Positions 1-11,162 of a stretch of 64,000 bases of DNA are shown one piece after another. The stretch comes from Malania oleifera (Eukaryota > Streptophyta > Magnoliopsida > Santalales > Ximeniaceae): the NCBI RefSeq assembly GCF_029873635.1, contig NC_080426.1, positions 53,706,093-53,770,092 on the forward strand, read 5' to 3'. The notes below the pieces were generated by a model. It was not told the origin of the DNA. It made no database searches and was given only the letters and a program-made list of their open reading frames with translations. How positions within the stretch are numbered: the first letter of the stretch is position 1; the number at the start of each line of letters is the position of its first letter. The position numbers and the translations under genes were made by a program.

Positions 1-403
1 ATCCATCCTGCAAAGGAAGCAACTAATCTTGGCATACAATTACTATCACACAACCAATACACTACTATAATTGATAAATTACTCTTCCACGACCATTTAT
101 CTTCACATCCTTAATCCCCATTTACGATTCAGTCTTACCACTCAAAAACAAGACCCAGCAATAGTATCCATGGTATTCCTGAAATCGTCACCCCGGGAAA
201 AACACAAAAACAACCCCGATACTCTTGTCTCTAGGCTGCAAGATAGAATCCTAAATTCTCACCTTATCCTTTAACAACCACTAACTCACATTTCTATCTA
301 CCCATCTCCTATTCCCCTCAAAATCCACTCCTATACTTTGGTATTGTATTCCGCTGTCTACTAAAGTCTACAGAACCTAGCAACCTTGGCTGTGATACCA
401 AAC
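1..403 (-). mobile_element. Ty3/gypsy leader and primer binding site, 5' end of internal region
   Basis: On the minus strand this is the stretch immediately downstream of a gypsy-type 5' LTR. The primer binding site, at about 387-400 (plus strand GGCTGTGATACCAAA), matches the initiator Met-tRNA-type primer site, with one base changed from the usual TGGTATCAGAGC. The remaining bases are leader running off the window edge. No gag ORF can be recognised; the 67-codon plus-strand ORF here has no family features. The orientation comes from the order LTR, primer site, leader. Confidence 0.6.
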
Positions 404-2585
404 TGTGACGCCCGATTTTCGTACAAATCTTTTTTACAATAATAAATAAATATTCACTCATCATTAACAACATTCACAAATAGACCATGTCAATAACCCT
501 ATTACCATTCATATGACACACATTAGGTACTGGCTAAGAAGTCATTTTATTCATTCAACCTAATAGTGGAAGACAGTTACATATCAGTCAGAATACAATA
601 CCCAAAGTATTAACATACATACATACATACATATATATATCACCATAACAAACTCAAAAACAACTCAACTCTATGGGAATTACACCTCCCCTAGTCCAAA
701 AACTCACCTTATGTGTTAGGGTCCCAGCTCCCTATTATCACGAAGCTCTATCACCTGGCCTATCTCTATTCCCTAAAAAAATTAGATAATTTAGGTAAGA
801 CACATCTCACTAAGAAGGAATAAATTATTTATAATGTGTGGCCATATGAGTTCGGTTATAATACACTTTACTTTTCAAATCAACATTTCATCTAAGAAAA
901 ATACACTGATAAACATATTCTTACATTCATATAGATTAGTTTTTATAAGCTTTAAAACCATTTCTCAAATTCAACCATTTCCAACACATATTTACCCGTG
1001 AAGTTCCTGAGAATAGGGAAGATTACCCGCCCATACAGGTAGCTTCCCTCTGCCCTAACACGTTATGCAATCAGATATGGCCACACCTGATACCTATCAA
1101 GGCACTCACCTTACTCAGTAAGCCCTCAAGTAGAGAGTTTCACTTCACCTCAATTATTTATGTTATTAACTCACATGGATCCATTTCCCAATTTTATCAT
1201 TCTCTATTTCTCAATTATCATTATTTCTTTCATTTCTCATTTTAGCCAATTTTATTATTCTTTCACTTTCCATTTCCATTTCACTATCCAGGTTATGAGT
1301 ATCCTTGGTACCTAGTACCAACATCGTGTCTGTAACTCATGGCTACCCTGAGGATCTTTCTTTTCACGCCATGCTTCCCCCCATGGTCAAGGTTGTGTGG
1401 TCCGAAGGCTGGATTTAACCGTGGTTGGCTAACATGGTTAGATCAAAATATCATATCACATATCGCATCTATAGTACGATTGGCTGGCCTATAGCCTTGA
1501 TCCGAACTCAAAGGGCACAACAACTTTACAAAATAACACAGTCGAATGTCACGCCACACGCTTCAAGAGTCCGTGTGGTTGCACTACACTACTAGCAACG
1601 GTACCATGCTCAATATCACAATCCATCATTAGGATTTCCATAACCATCCATCAAGGTTCACTACCACATACCCGCAATCATTATGCAGTATTGGCATTTT
1701 ATCAATCATATTTTAGCATATACGTTTCAGAATTCAAGTTCTCATTTTCAGGTTTCAATATTTTCATATCAATATACATCATTAAACTCATATCAATATA
1801 TCTCAATTTATCTCAATATAACTGTTCTCATCATTTTTTGTGCTCATTTCATCATCTCATAATAGTATATATCGTATTTCACGTATTTCAACATTTCTCA
1901 ATATACCCATATCAGTAATTTGCAAAATCTCATTTTTCATGCAAATCATTTCTACTCACATGTAAATACAATATTTCATTGTTTTCCACTAATCACATCA
2001 ATAATATATTAATTCCATACTCCAAAATATCACAATTTAATATTACTCAAATGCCACATAATTTATCTAATATTTATATCATAATAATTTCCAGACAAAA
2101 TATCATATGCTCATTTTCACATATTAATTCAAATAGTAGTTCTAAAAATACTGTTATAATTTATTCCCCTTACCTGGTTTACTGAGAGCCTCGTTAAAAC
2201 CCATATCCTACGCCTTTGGCGCCCAAAACTCAAATCCTGCAATTCGCATTTTCCTCAAATTAATTAACTCATTTCCCCAAAATAATAGCCATATAATTTT
2301 CCCTAGGCTCCATATACCCCAAATTAACATTTAAACTATTATTTAACACCCTCACTTAATTTTCTGAATTATGCTTGCATGTCCCGAAATTACACCCGTG
2401 GTGCTCACCCGGATCCTAAATTTCAAAAATCTTACTTCAACTCCAAATGCTCAATATTCTAGCATTTTTAAATCAACACTAATTAAATAGCAATTTGCCC
2501 CTTAATAACCCCCTTATCCCAAATTTGGGGTTATGCCTACGACGACCCCACGAGAATTTCGCTTCGCTGGACTTGTAGAGAATTT
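404..2585 (-). mobile_element. Truncated gypsy-type 5' LTR (LTR I)
   Basis: The LTR edge is at 404 (TGACGCCCGATTTTC) next to the primer site. The block at about 1000-1130 (cropped phrases such as ATACAGGTAG and GGTATC) is the reverse complement of blocks at 60953-61260 in LTR F, so the two LTRs belong to related gypsy families. The stretch at 2165-2420 also parallels 59850-59930 of LTR F. The outer LTR end is missing: at about 2585 the sequence changes abruptly into ORF3 of copia element A. An 86-codon minus-strand ORF (2479-2739) spans this junction and is therefore chimeric, not a gene. The boundary is good to some tens of bases. Confidence 0.6.
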
Positions 2586-3350
2586 TGGAGGATGGAGTGA
2601 CAACTTGGAAGTGAGCAAAGACCAAAGAAAGTATGCCACCATATGGAAGTCCAATTCTAGTAGATTCTAGCTTCATGACCATCCATTTAAGTATGAGGCT
2701 TGCTAAATCCAATTTCTTTCCTTTTAGTATGCACCACATGACGAAGCAATCAAAGAAGGAAATATGATCAAAGGATCCTGCTCTAGGAAGTATATTATAA
2801 GCAACAATTTTGTGAAGAGTTTGAGCTTGCTAATTTAGCTGCTTATATTGTGGAGGATTTCCAAAATAGACAGGTTGATCATTCATCACAAGAGGTAGAA
2901 ATTCTTGTGGAGTAAAACCCTGCTCCATTGTCCATTGTTTTTCAATGGGATTGCACTCAAAATCACCATACTTTATACGAAGTATTTTCCTTAGAAAGTG
3001 TGGAGTAAAGGTAATCTTTTGGCCTAATACTTCGGTAGAAAAACCAACATCTTTCTTTACCAAGTTAGAGTAAAAAATTTTGATCTGATCAGGGTAATAT
3101 CCTTTAACTTGGTGTAGAATAAACTTGTCCCATCCTATGTTTTTGAATAGCTCAAGAATCTCAAAAAAATTCTCTTCAAAGAAAGCAACATATAGTACCT
3201 TACCAAATATTGGATCGATAGTGGAGATGTGATTGTGTACAAATTTTTTGCGTGAGTTGAGACTAACCATTTTTCAATTTCGTTGTTGCTAACGGGCCTT
3301 GAAGAAGAAGGTGCTTTGTCCTTTTTCCCAACTGTTTTGGTTCTTGGCAT
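2586..3350 (-). pseudogene. ORF3 of element A (putative plant transposon protein-like domain), broken
   Basis: The reading starts at the ATG at 3350 (MPRTKT) and continues in a second frame as the 146-codon segment ending at 2830. A frameshift falls around 3200-3270 and a stop near 2830; the reading then resumes to the junction at about 2585. The pattern GW..F......YP..IK.FYSNLV followed by V.GQKI.FTP..L matches what I know of the putative plant transposon protein domain found in plant retroelements. Element B has the same ORF in the same place (start 13742). Sireviruses such as SIRE1 are known to carry an extra, env-like ORF after pol, but I see no signal peptide or membrane segment here. 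The function is unknown. Confidence 0.6.
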
Positions 3351-3539
3351 GTTGCTGAAGTAGAAATTCGAAGAACCCTAGTGAGAAGAATTTAGGGTTT
3401 GATTGGAATGAAGTGGGAAGAGGTTTGGAGAAGAAAATCTTAGAGGAGAGATGGAGAGAAACTGGTTTAGTGAAGGGTAGGCGAGTGGATAGGTGTCTGG
3501 GACTTTAAAAAGAATGTTTTTCCTATTAAGTGAGCTTGA

Positions 3540-3700
3540 ACCACCGCGAGACAGTCGTCTATCATCAAGGTTGCAGTCGACTGTTGATTGTCTTTCCAGA
3601 TAGACAGTAGCATGTCAGGCGCCTGCCTAGTATCTAGCAATCATCTGCCCTGTAGGAAAATTATTTTCTCTCTCAGTCGACTTCTCGTATATGTAACATT
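3540..3700 (-). promoter_or_regulatory. Palindromic motif array upstream of ORF3 in element A
   Basis: Between the RNase H remnant and the ORF3 start lie GACAGTCGTCTATC, GCAGTCGACTGTTG, GACAGTAGCATGTCAGG and CAGTCGACTTC. The same family of CG-centred motifs fills 9690-9990 in the LTR of this element. Downstream on the minus strand come a TTTAAA box near 3508 and a CT-rich leader before the ATG at 3350. By inference this is an internal promoter for ORF3 resembling the U3 region. Confidence 0.45.
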
Positions 3701-3714
3701 CCCAATTCTTGTCT

Positions 3715-4500
3715 GATAAATACATATCAATCTTCTGCCAGTGGTTTTGTAAATATATCAGCTAATTGTTTGTGTGTGTTAACAAATTCAAAAACTATCT
3801 CTTTCTTATTTACATTATCTTTTAAGAAGTGATCTCGTATATCAATATGTTTTGTTCTTAAGTGTGATACTAGATTTTTTTGAAATATTTATAGCACTTG
3901 TGTTGTCATACTTTATTGGAATTGTTTGATATTGTATTTTGAAATCCCTTAATTGTTGTTTCATATATAACGTTTGAGCACAACAGCTCCCAGTTGCTAT
4001 GTATTCTGCTTCAACTATAGATAATGCCATGAAATTTTTTTTCTTTGAAAACCAAGAGGCTATTGAGTGTCCTAGAAAGTGACAAGTCCCACTAGTGCTC
4101 TTTCTATATATTTTACACCCTGCATAATCTGCATCTGAATAACTTATCATTTCGAAATCAGCTCCTTTTGGATACCATAAACCTAGATCGAGTGTGCCTA
4201 GCAAGTATCTAAGTATTCGTTTAACTGCGATTTGATGTGATTCCTTAGGAGCTGATTGAAACCTAGCACACATACATATACTAAACATGATATCCGGTCT
4301 ACTTGCTGTTAGATATAGTAGGCTTCCTATCATTCCTCGGTAATGTTTGGTGTTTACTTGTTTTCCTTTTTCATCTTTGTCAAGACTCGTTGAGGTGCTC
4401 ATGGGCGTTCCTATGGGTTTGCTTTCTTCCATATCAAACTTTTTTAACATGTCTTTAATATATTTAGTTTGATTTATGAATGTTCCATTCTTAGCTTGTT
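3715..4500 (-). pseudogene. RNase H domain of element A pol
   Basis: A 202-codon open segment (4450-3842) carries the hallmark copia series: KPIGTPM, the linker YRGMIGSLLYLTASRPDI, then YSDADYAGC with the first catalytic Asp, KSTSGTC, and EAEYIA with the catalytic Glu. After a stop at 3842 the frame continues through the typical tail with THKQLADIFTKPL, visible on the minus strand down to about 3740. The usual copia motif SWFSKKKNFMALS shows scattered substitutions. It sits directly after the reverse transcriptase remnant. The RNase H motifs are better preserved than the reverse transcriptase. Confidence 0.85.
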
Positions 4501-5440
4501 TATTTATAACCCTAGGAAGTAATTTAACCCTCCCATCATGTTCATTTCAAACTCTCTTTGCATAGTTGTAGCAAATTCGTTACACAAATCTTCATGAGTT
4601 GCTCCAAATATAATATCAACATAAATTTGTACAATAAGCATATCATTATTTTTGGTTTTTATGAATAGAGTGTTATCTATCTTTCCTCTTGAAAAATTGT
4701 TTTGGACTAAACTTGCTTAGTCTTTCATACCAAGCTCTAGGAGCTTGTTTCAATCCATATAAGGCTTTTGTTAACTTGAATACATGATTTAGATTTTTAG
4801 AGTCTTCGAATCCTGGAGGTTGTTTAACATAAACTTCTTTATTTATATATTCATTTAAGAATGCACTTTTTACATAAATTTGGTATAATTTAAAGTCTTT
4901 ATGAGCTGCATAGGCAAGAAGCATCCTTATAGCTTCCATTCTTGCTACGGGACAAAAGGTTTCTTCCTAATCGATACCTTCTTCTTGATTATAGCCTTAT
5001 GCTACTAGCCTAACTTTATTTCTTACAACTACCCCATTTTCATCCTTTTTATTTCTAAACACCCATTTGGTTCCTATGATTGATTGTTCTTTGGGTTTAA
5101 GTACAAGTTGCCAAACTTGACTCCTTTCAAACTGATTGAGTTCTTCCTGCATAGCTATTATCCAAGAATCATTTTTTAAGGTTTCGTCAATATTCTTGGG
5201 TTCATCTTGAGATAAAAAAGTATAGTGGTTACAAATATTTTTTAATGACGCTCTAGTGGTTATTCCTTTTGATGGTTCACCTAGAATTTGTTCTTTTGGG
5301 TGACTTTTAGCATATTTCCATTCTTTCGGTAGTTCTTGATTTTCTATGAAGTTTTCATTTGTGGTTTCATCATTTTTTTCTTCTTTTGTTTCAAGATCTT
5401 CTTCTTTTTGTGAGATATCTTCTTTTTCATCATTCTTAAT
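4501..5440 (-). pseudogene. Reverse transcriptase of element A, catalytically dead
   Basis: The minus-strand translation shows RT landmarks: an upstream IGTKWVFRNKKDE-type block near 5040-5080, [35 protein letters not shown] and [16 protein letters not shown]. Two active-site lesions are visible. The catalytic Asp of the motif usually read DVKSAF is Tyr (near 4875-4885). In the YVDD box near 4610-4630 one Asp codon is missing, so it reads YVD-II. In-frame stops lie on both sides of the 88-codon open segment 4939-4673. This copy could not reverse transcribe even if expressed. Confidence 0.85.
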
Positions 5441-6750
5441 TTATTTGTCATAATTTTTTGATTCATCAAAAGTTATGTGAATGGATTCAACAATAGTAAG
5501 AGTCCTTTTATTATAAACCCTATACGCTTTACTATTTGTGGAATAACCTAAGAAGATACCTTCATCGGATTTTGCATTGAACTTTTTTAAATAATCTTTA
5601 ATATTAAGAATAAAGCATTTGCACCCAAATACATGAAAGTAGGAAATGTTAGGTTTTCTACCTTTCCATAGTTCATACGGTGTTTTATCTAAGCTTGACC
5701 TAATGGATACCTTATTTATAATATAACAAGTTATGTTCACAGCTTCTACCCATTAGTATTTAGGTAGATTATTTTCATTTATCATGGTTCCTACCATTTC
5801 TTGGAGAGTTCTATTTTTTCTTTCTACAACTCCATTTTGTTGTGGAGTCTTTGGTGCTGAAAAATTATGGTTTATTCCATGTTCATTACAAAATTTATCA
5901 ACATCTTTGTTTTTAAATTCCCTGCCTTTATCACTTCAAAAATTGGTTACATTATAGTCTTTTTCATTTTGTAATTTCTTGCATAAGGTGATTAGCAAGT
6001 TACAAGCTTCATCTTTGTTTGCTAAGAATAATACCCAAGTAAATCTTGAATAGTCATCTACAATTACAAAAGCATATTGTTTGCCTCCTAGGCTTAGGGT
6101 TCTAGTGGGACCAAATAGGTCTAGGTGCAAGAGTTCTAAAGGTCTTTTAGTTGATATGTATTTTTTCTTTTTGAAACTTGTTTTGACTTGCTTTCCTTTA
6201 TGGCATGCATCACACATCTTGTCTTTTATGAATTTTGTATTTGGTAACCCTTTTACAAGATTTTTCTTGGATAGTTTAGATAATAGATCCATACTAGCAT
6301 ATCCTAGTTTCCTATGCCCAAGCCAACTCATTTCATCCACTGCAGCTAAACAAGTTACATTTTGATTTACTAAGTTCTCAAGGTATATACAATATACATT
6401 ATTTATTCTATGAGCTATAAACCAGGTTTTATTGTTCCTAGGGTTTTGAATGACACATTTTTCTTTCTTAAAAGTTATTTCAAAACCTTTATCACTTAAT
6501 AGGCTAGTGCTTAAAAGATTGTGTTTTAATCCTTCTACCAATAGCACATTATCAATAGTAAGAGAAGGTTCTTTACTTATTTTTTCAATGCCAACAATTT
6601 TACCTTTGGCATTGTCACCGAAGGTCACGTATCCCCCATCCTTTTGTTTTAATGTGGTGAACTTGGTTCTATCACCGGTTATCAGCCTTGAACACCCGTT
6701 GTCCAAGTACTTGATGGTGTTGTCCTGAAGCACACCTACAATGAGGGATT
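5441..6750 (-). pseudogene. Protease remnant and integrase of element A
   Basis: The open segment 6733-5936 starts with the protease motif, here LDNGCSRLITGD where copia normally has DSG, so the protease site is altered. Next come the pre-integrase zinc region (WLGHRKLGY, then CDAC; the second His is Tyr) and the integrase core: LDLFGP with the first Asp and VDDYSR with the second. After a stop at 5936 the PQQNGVVERKNRTL block with the catalytic Glu is readable near 5800-5850. The C-terminal part (5740-5441) has YELWKGRKPNISYFHVFGC and the GIFLGYS motif. Relic coding sequence with several stops. Confidence 0.85.
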
Positions 6751-8517
6751 CATAGTATTAGTCTTTGGAACCCAAATCCTCTTAACTTTCTTTAAATTAT
6801 TTTTAGTTCCATTATTTACTTTCCATTTTCCTTGAATTTTAACATATTTTCTTTTTAGTGGGCAATTGAACATTACATAACTTTTATTCTTACACATGTA
6901 GCAAGTGGTGTGTTCATGTTTATTGTTTGAAGAAGTACTAGCATAGTGCTTGGCTTCTTTGACAAAATATCCCATGTATAGCTTCTTACTCCTTTTATTT
7001 GTTTTACCATTATAACCTATCCCTTCTCTATTTCCATATAATCTTTGTTGTCTAATCATTTTTTCAAAATTTTCTTTTCCTTTGGTAAAGTTATAAATTA
7101 TTTTCTCTTTATCCTCTATTGATTTCTTAAGTTCAATTATCTCTAAATCCTTTTTATTTAAATCATCTACTTGAGTTTTGCCTATCTCTTGAGTTATTTC
7201 TTTTATTTCCTCTTTTAACTTTTTAATACAAGAATCTTTTTCTTTTTTAATGGTTTTGGAGGATTCAAGTTGTTTTATTAATTCTTTATTTTGTTCTTTC
7301 AATGTTATGTTTTTTTAGAAATTTTTATGAATCTTTTATGTAAAGAAAATAACTCAACTTGTAATTCCTTATAGGAGGGCATGCTATCGCAAGACTCATA
7401 ACAAGACTCATTGTTAGATTCTATTGAGGAGTAGTAAGAATTACCTCTTCGTCATTTTTCATGAAGCATATATTCACCATCTCTTGTCCACTTGACTCAT
7501 TCCCCGTCTCACTGGAGCTTGAATCATCCCATGTGGCCTTCATAGCTTCCTTCTTTTTCTTTTTGTCTTTCTTGAGTAATAGGCAGTCCGGTTTGATGTG
7601 CCCTGATTTTTTGCAATGATAGCATATAGGAGGGTCATTTTTACTTTTATTTTCTTTTCTACTTGTCTCTCCTTTTTCAAATTTCTTTTTATTAAACTTT
7701 CTAGGGAATCTTTTGTTTCTCCTATAGAATTTTCCTAATCTTTTAGTGATGAATGCTAATTCATCTTGGTCTAAGTCACTTGATTCGCTTTCGTCTTCAC
7801 TTGAGCTGTTACTGGAAGCTTTTAATGCGATGGACTTTTTATGCTTGGGTTTAGGATTTCTTTCCTTTAAAGTCATTTCATAGGTAAGAAGTGAACCTAT
7901 GAGTTCATCTAGTGAGGTGGTCTTAAGGTTTCTACCTTCTGTGATAGCAGTAGCCTTTGGTTCCCATATGGAGGGAAGGCCTCTTAGAATTTTTCTAATT
8001 ATTTCATAGGTAGTGTAAGTCTTTCCTAAGGCACTTAAGGAATTGATTATGTGGGTAAATCTAGTATACATACTAGAGATTGTTTCATCTGAATTCATTT
8101 TCAATGCTCCATACTCACTTGTAACATATCTATCCTGTTGACCCTAACATCTACTATTCCTTCATATGTTACTTCTAATTTGTCCCATATTTCTTTAGCT
8201 ATTTTGCAGGTCATGACCCTAATGAACTCATTAGCATCTAAAGCACAATATAAGACATTTATAGCACTTGAATTTATTTGGAGCATCCTATAGTCTATAT
8301 CGCTCATATCTTTTTTCTCTTTGGGAATTTGTTTTCCATCTACTATCTTAGTAGGGATTAGATCTTCATCCATAACTACTTCCCAAGCTTTCCAATCCAT
8401 GTGATGGAGATAGATTTGCATTCTCTTTTTCCAAAATGTATAGTTATGTTCACAAAAGATTGGTGGACGGGTTGAGAATTGGCCCTCACCGAAGGGAGCT
8501 ACTCCTATGTGTGCCAT
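6736..8517 (-). pseudogene. gag of element A
   Basis: Starts at the ATG at 8517 (MAHIGVAPFGEGQ), 42 bases downstream of the primer site. The N-terminal domain is copia-type gag (FWKKRMQIYL, AKEIWDKLEVTYEG). A one-base frameshift lies near 8105-8125, after which the frame continues (8104-7421) through YTRFTHIINSLSALG and an acidic Ser-rich stretch to an intact zinc knuckle, CYHCKKSGHIKPDC (CX2CX4HX4C). After stops at 7303-7420 a Lys/Glu-rich coiled-coil-like section (7302-6736) ends in a second knuckle whose His is replaced by Tyr (CYMCKNKSYVMFNC). The order gag, coil, second knuckle, protease recurs in element B. Confidence 0.8.
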
Positions 8518-8558
8518 TAGATCTTTTTATAGCTTCTTGTTAAGAATTACTATAACTA

Positions 8559-8572
8559 GGCTCTGATACCAA
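8559..8572 (-). promoter_or_regulatory. Primer binding site of element A
   Basis: Plus-strand GGCTCTGATACCAA is the reverse complement of TTGGTATCAGAGCC, the initiator Met-tRNA primer site typical of Ty1/copia elements. It abuts the LTR edge at 8574 and lies 42 bases before the gag ATG, which fixes the element on the minus strand. Confidence 0.9.
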
Positions 8573-8573
8573 T

Positions 8574-10464
8574 TGAAATTAGGATAGCTTCTCAAGAGGG
8601 GGGTGAATTGGGATTTAAAAATTTTATTTTCAATTTAATACTTCTGAGTTGTAACAATAAATACACTTCAAACACAATCACAAAATTAATTCAAATCAAC
8701 TACAACTAAGATAAAATAACCAATCACATACTTCTTATAACAATAGCCCTGTAGCAATGTGTAAAGCCTGTTGGATTTGTATAAGCCATGTTGTTAAAAT
8801 TCACAAACACACTTCTTCCCAATGTTCAGCTTTTAAATAAACTTTCAGTTTAATAAGTTAAAGATGATCAACCAACGTAATCCCTTTCAGTTTTCGCACT
8901 GAATGCTGATCAAACCAAAAAAAATTATCTTTCAGCCTATTTAACAACCAAACACTCAGAATTCAGAGATTTATAAAGCATCCATGCAGTTTGTAAATTT
9001 TTCTGAAAAATAAAGAGTAGGGAAAAAAGAGAGAAACACAGGGTTCTACGAGGTTCGGCTTCAACACAGCTTACGTCCTCGCCCTTGGCAAACCACCAAA
9101 GGATTCACTATTGCAGTTCCTTTACCAAGCAGAACAACACTGATTACAGCACTCCTTAGTTAAAGCTAGAGCCCACCTTCTCCAAACAATATTCCCTTGT
9201 TTGGTCCAACGATTTAACACTCGAACTGTCTATCAATCTGCTACAAAGATTTGAAATAAGACGTACAAAAATTGCTCCTCAAAGAGCTTATTAGTACAAA
9301 TCAAAAACTATATACTTCAATAAAATTCACTATACAAAATTCAGATTGAAGTTATAGAAATTTTTCACCGTATGATTCTTTCAATGGATGAAAGAATTAG
9401 CAATTGTGGCTCAATATCACTGAGAAAACCAGCAAGACTTTAGTAAACTTCGTGGGAGTTGTGAGCAACAAAGTGCTTTGATTTTCAGAATGCTTGAGAG
9501 AGAGTTTGATTACTGAAATTGAATTCTTGGTAATCAAATCAATGTAACTTGAGGGTATTTATAGATAAAGAAAGGTATTTAACTTGTTCACCAAGTTTAC
9601 TTGGAGTAGGGTCCAAGTTTTATATTAGTTTGAGCCTCAAGTAATTGAAATTTTAAAAATATTTCCGTGGAGTATTTTAAAATTTTTGCGAGACAGATAA
9701 CTGTGTGGTCTTTGGCAGTCGGCTGTCCATGTATTTCAAGTATAAACTTCACAAACAGTAAGGTGGCAGTTGTTTGTCATCAAGGGAGACAGTCGCATGT
9801 CACTGAACAACCAAATTTTTAAAACTAACTAGAAGGGTGATAGACGACTAGCACAACACACGCAGTCGTCTCAATTGTCACTGACAGCCGTCTGTTTAGT
9901 ACTTGACAGTCGTCTGTCATACTTCTGTCTCTTCTTAAAGCTTTTTTTAATTATGGCAGATGATAGTCCAATGCAGTAAGTCGTTTGTCAACCATTTGTT
10001 TCTTCTTTAAAAACATTTTTGAACTGTCTCTTTATTTCTTAATTTATCTTGGAATATTAACTTGTTTAACTTTGAAAAATATATTCCAAGACTTTAAAAA
10101 TTAGGTCTCTAAGTCTCTTTTCCTAATGAGCTTCAAAATGAAAAATCATACTTGAATCATATTTGAAGTACTTACAAAAACTTGTCCTAAGAACTAAGGT
10201 GACTTCTTTTTGCATTAAGTTCACTTTGTCGCAAAACTTCTTTGAGCTTTCATTATGTATCACTTTCTTTTATGTAAGGCCTTACATGTTCTTTCAAGAT
10301 ATGTAATTTGAAGTCTAAGTTGAATGAGCTTTTGGAATTGTCCCTTTTATCATTTGAAATCATCTTTGACTTCAATAACTAAAATAACATCACTTGGAAG
10401 CAAATTAGATAGTCTTTCTTTGTTATCATCAAAATCAAGAGTTGTAAACATAACTAGGCCAACA
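8574..10464 (-). mobile_element. 5' LTR of element A (about 1.9 kb)
   Basis: It runs from TGAAATTAGG beside the primer site to AGGCCAACA. Near the internal edge is the Sirevirus-type block (plus strand CAAGAGGGGGGTGAATTGGG). At 9045-9110 is the CGAGGTTCGGC...TACGTCCTCGCC block that recurs in all copia LTRs of this window. A TATA box, TATAAATA on the minus strand, lies near 9555-9562. Upstream of it in the element sense (9690-9990) is an array of about nine GACAGTCGTCTGTC-like motifs. There is no partner LTR in the window. Confidence 0.8.
9690..9990 (-). repeat. U3 palindromic motif array, element A
   Basis: About nine degenerate copies of a CG-centred palindrome, such as GGCAGTCGGCTGTCC, GACAGTCGCATGTCAC, GATAGACGACTAGC, GACAGCCGTCTGTTT and GACAGTCGTCTGTCAT, spaced roughly 20-45 bases apart. 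The array lies 130-430 bases upstream of the TATA box in the element sense. The same motif recurs before ORF3 (3540-3700). Confidence 0.7.
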
Positions 10465-11162
10465 CATTCTTTGTACAAAATAAATTGTTTCTTGTTTCTT
10501 TGATGGTTCACGTCATTGGATTGTTGTAACCGAGCATGGGGTATCGCTTGGAGAGAGGGCTCCACCTAAAGGAGGGTTGTAATTGGTTTCTTCAACCCAC
10601 AAAGGAACATATGAGTGGAATCCTTAGGTGGTCTTACCTAACGAGAAGACGTAGGTTGGGGATAAGTCGAACCTCGTAAAAAATCTCGGTCTCACTCTTA
10701 CCCTTTTCTTTTTAAATTTCAACATATACAAATTGTGTTTCAAAGTGCAGGTTGCTGAAACCTGAGATTGAGAAGACCTTCTAATCTAAGAAAGTACATT
10801 GGTTAATATTTTGCAGAAACCTTAAAGGGAGTACGTTGATTAACCGCTTGTGAAAATCTTGATTAAAAGAAGGGCATAAAAATTCATTCACACAGGGCTA
10901 TAAACTAAAATTTCGGTAAACACTGAAATAAGGAATTGCAGTAGCTTTTCAAATTGGTTAAGTATTATGTGATTGGGTGATTGTTTATTATTTGGTTTGT
11001 GATTGGTTTTGTGTTTGTGATTGTGGTTGGATTGAGTATTTAAAACCATAACATTCTTGTGTGTTTTCTTAAGTATACAAAAAGTTGTAAATTTGTAATA
11101 ACAATTAAAAGTATTTTTATAAGCCCAATTCACCCCCTCTTGTGACTACACCTTGACTTTCA
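10465..11162 (+). mobile_element. Inverted segment of B-family LTR
   Basis: This stretch is the reverse complement of 16251-16946 at the start of the right LTR of element B, with substitutions. It ends in CCCAATTCACCCCCTCTTG and GACTACACCTT at 11121-11154, which is the LTR end in plus orientation. It also carries GTTGTAACCGAGCATGGGG, the reverse of the block at 16850-16900. The rest of the same LTR follows at 11163 in the opposite orientation. The left LTR of B therefore has its first ~700 bases inverted, or two fragments are abutted. About 150 bases, equivalent to 16947-17100, are missing at the join. Confidence 0.6.

Larger units (their letters stand above)
2586..10464 (-). mobile_element. 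Element A: decayed Sirevirus-type copia element, 3' LTR missing
   Basis: On the minus strand the order is 5' LTR (8574-10464), primer site (8559-8572), gag, protease, integrase, reverse transcriptase, RNase H and an extra ORF3. That is the Ty1/copia order, since integrase precedes reverse transcriptase. Sirevirus assignment rests on the gag type with a CX2CX4HX4C knuckle, the LTR-end block AATTCACCCCCCTCTTG, the long LTR and the extra ORF after pol. Every coding part carries stops or frameshifts. The left (3') LTR is absent, and the element stops inside ORF3 at the junction with LTR I near 2585. No target duplication can be checked. Confidence 0.8.

Noticed and set aside
2479-2739. 86-codon minus-strand ORF
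   Set aside because: Chimera of ORF3 of element A and gypsy LTR I across the junction near 2585.
9690-9990. Possible CRISPR-like array from evenly spaced palindromes
   Set aside because: This is a plant LTR; the repeats are degenerate, the spacing is irregular and no cas genes exist. They are U3 motifs.
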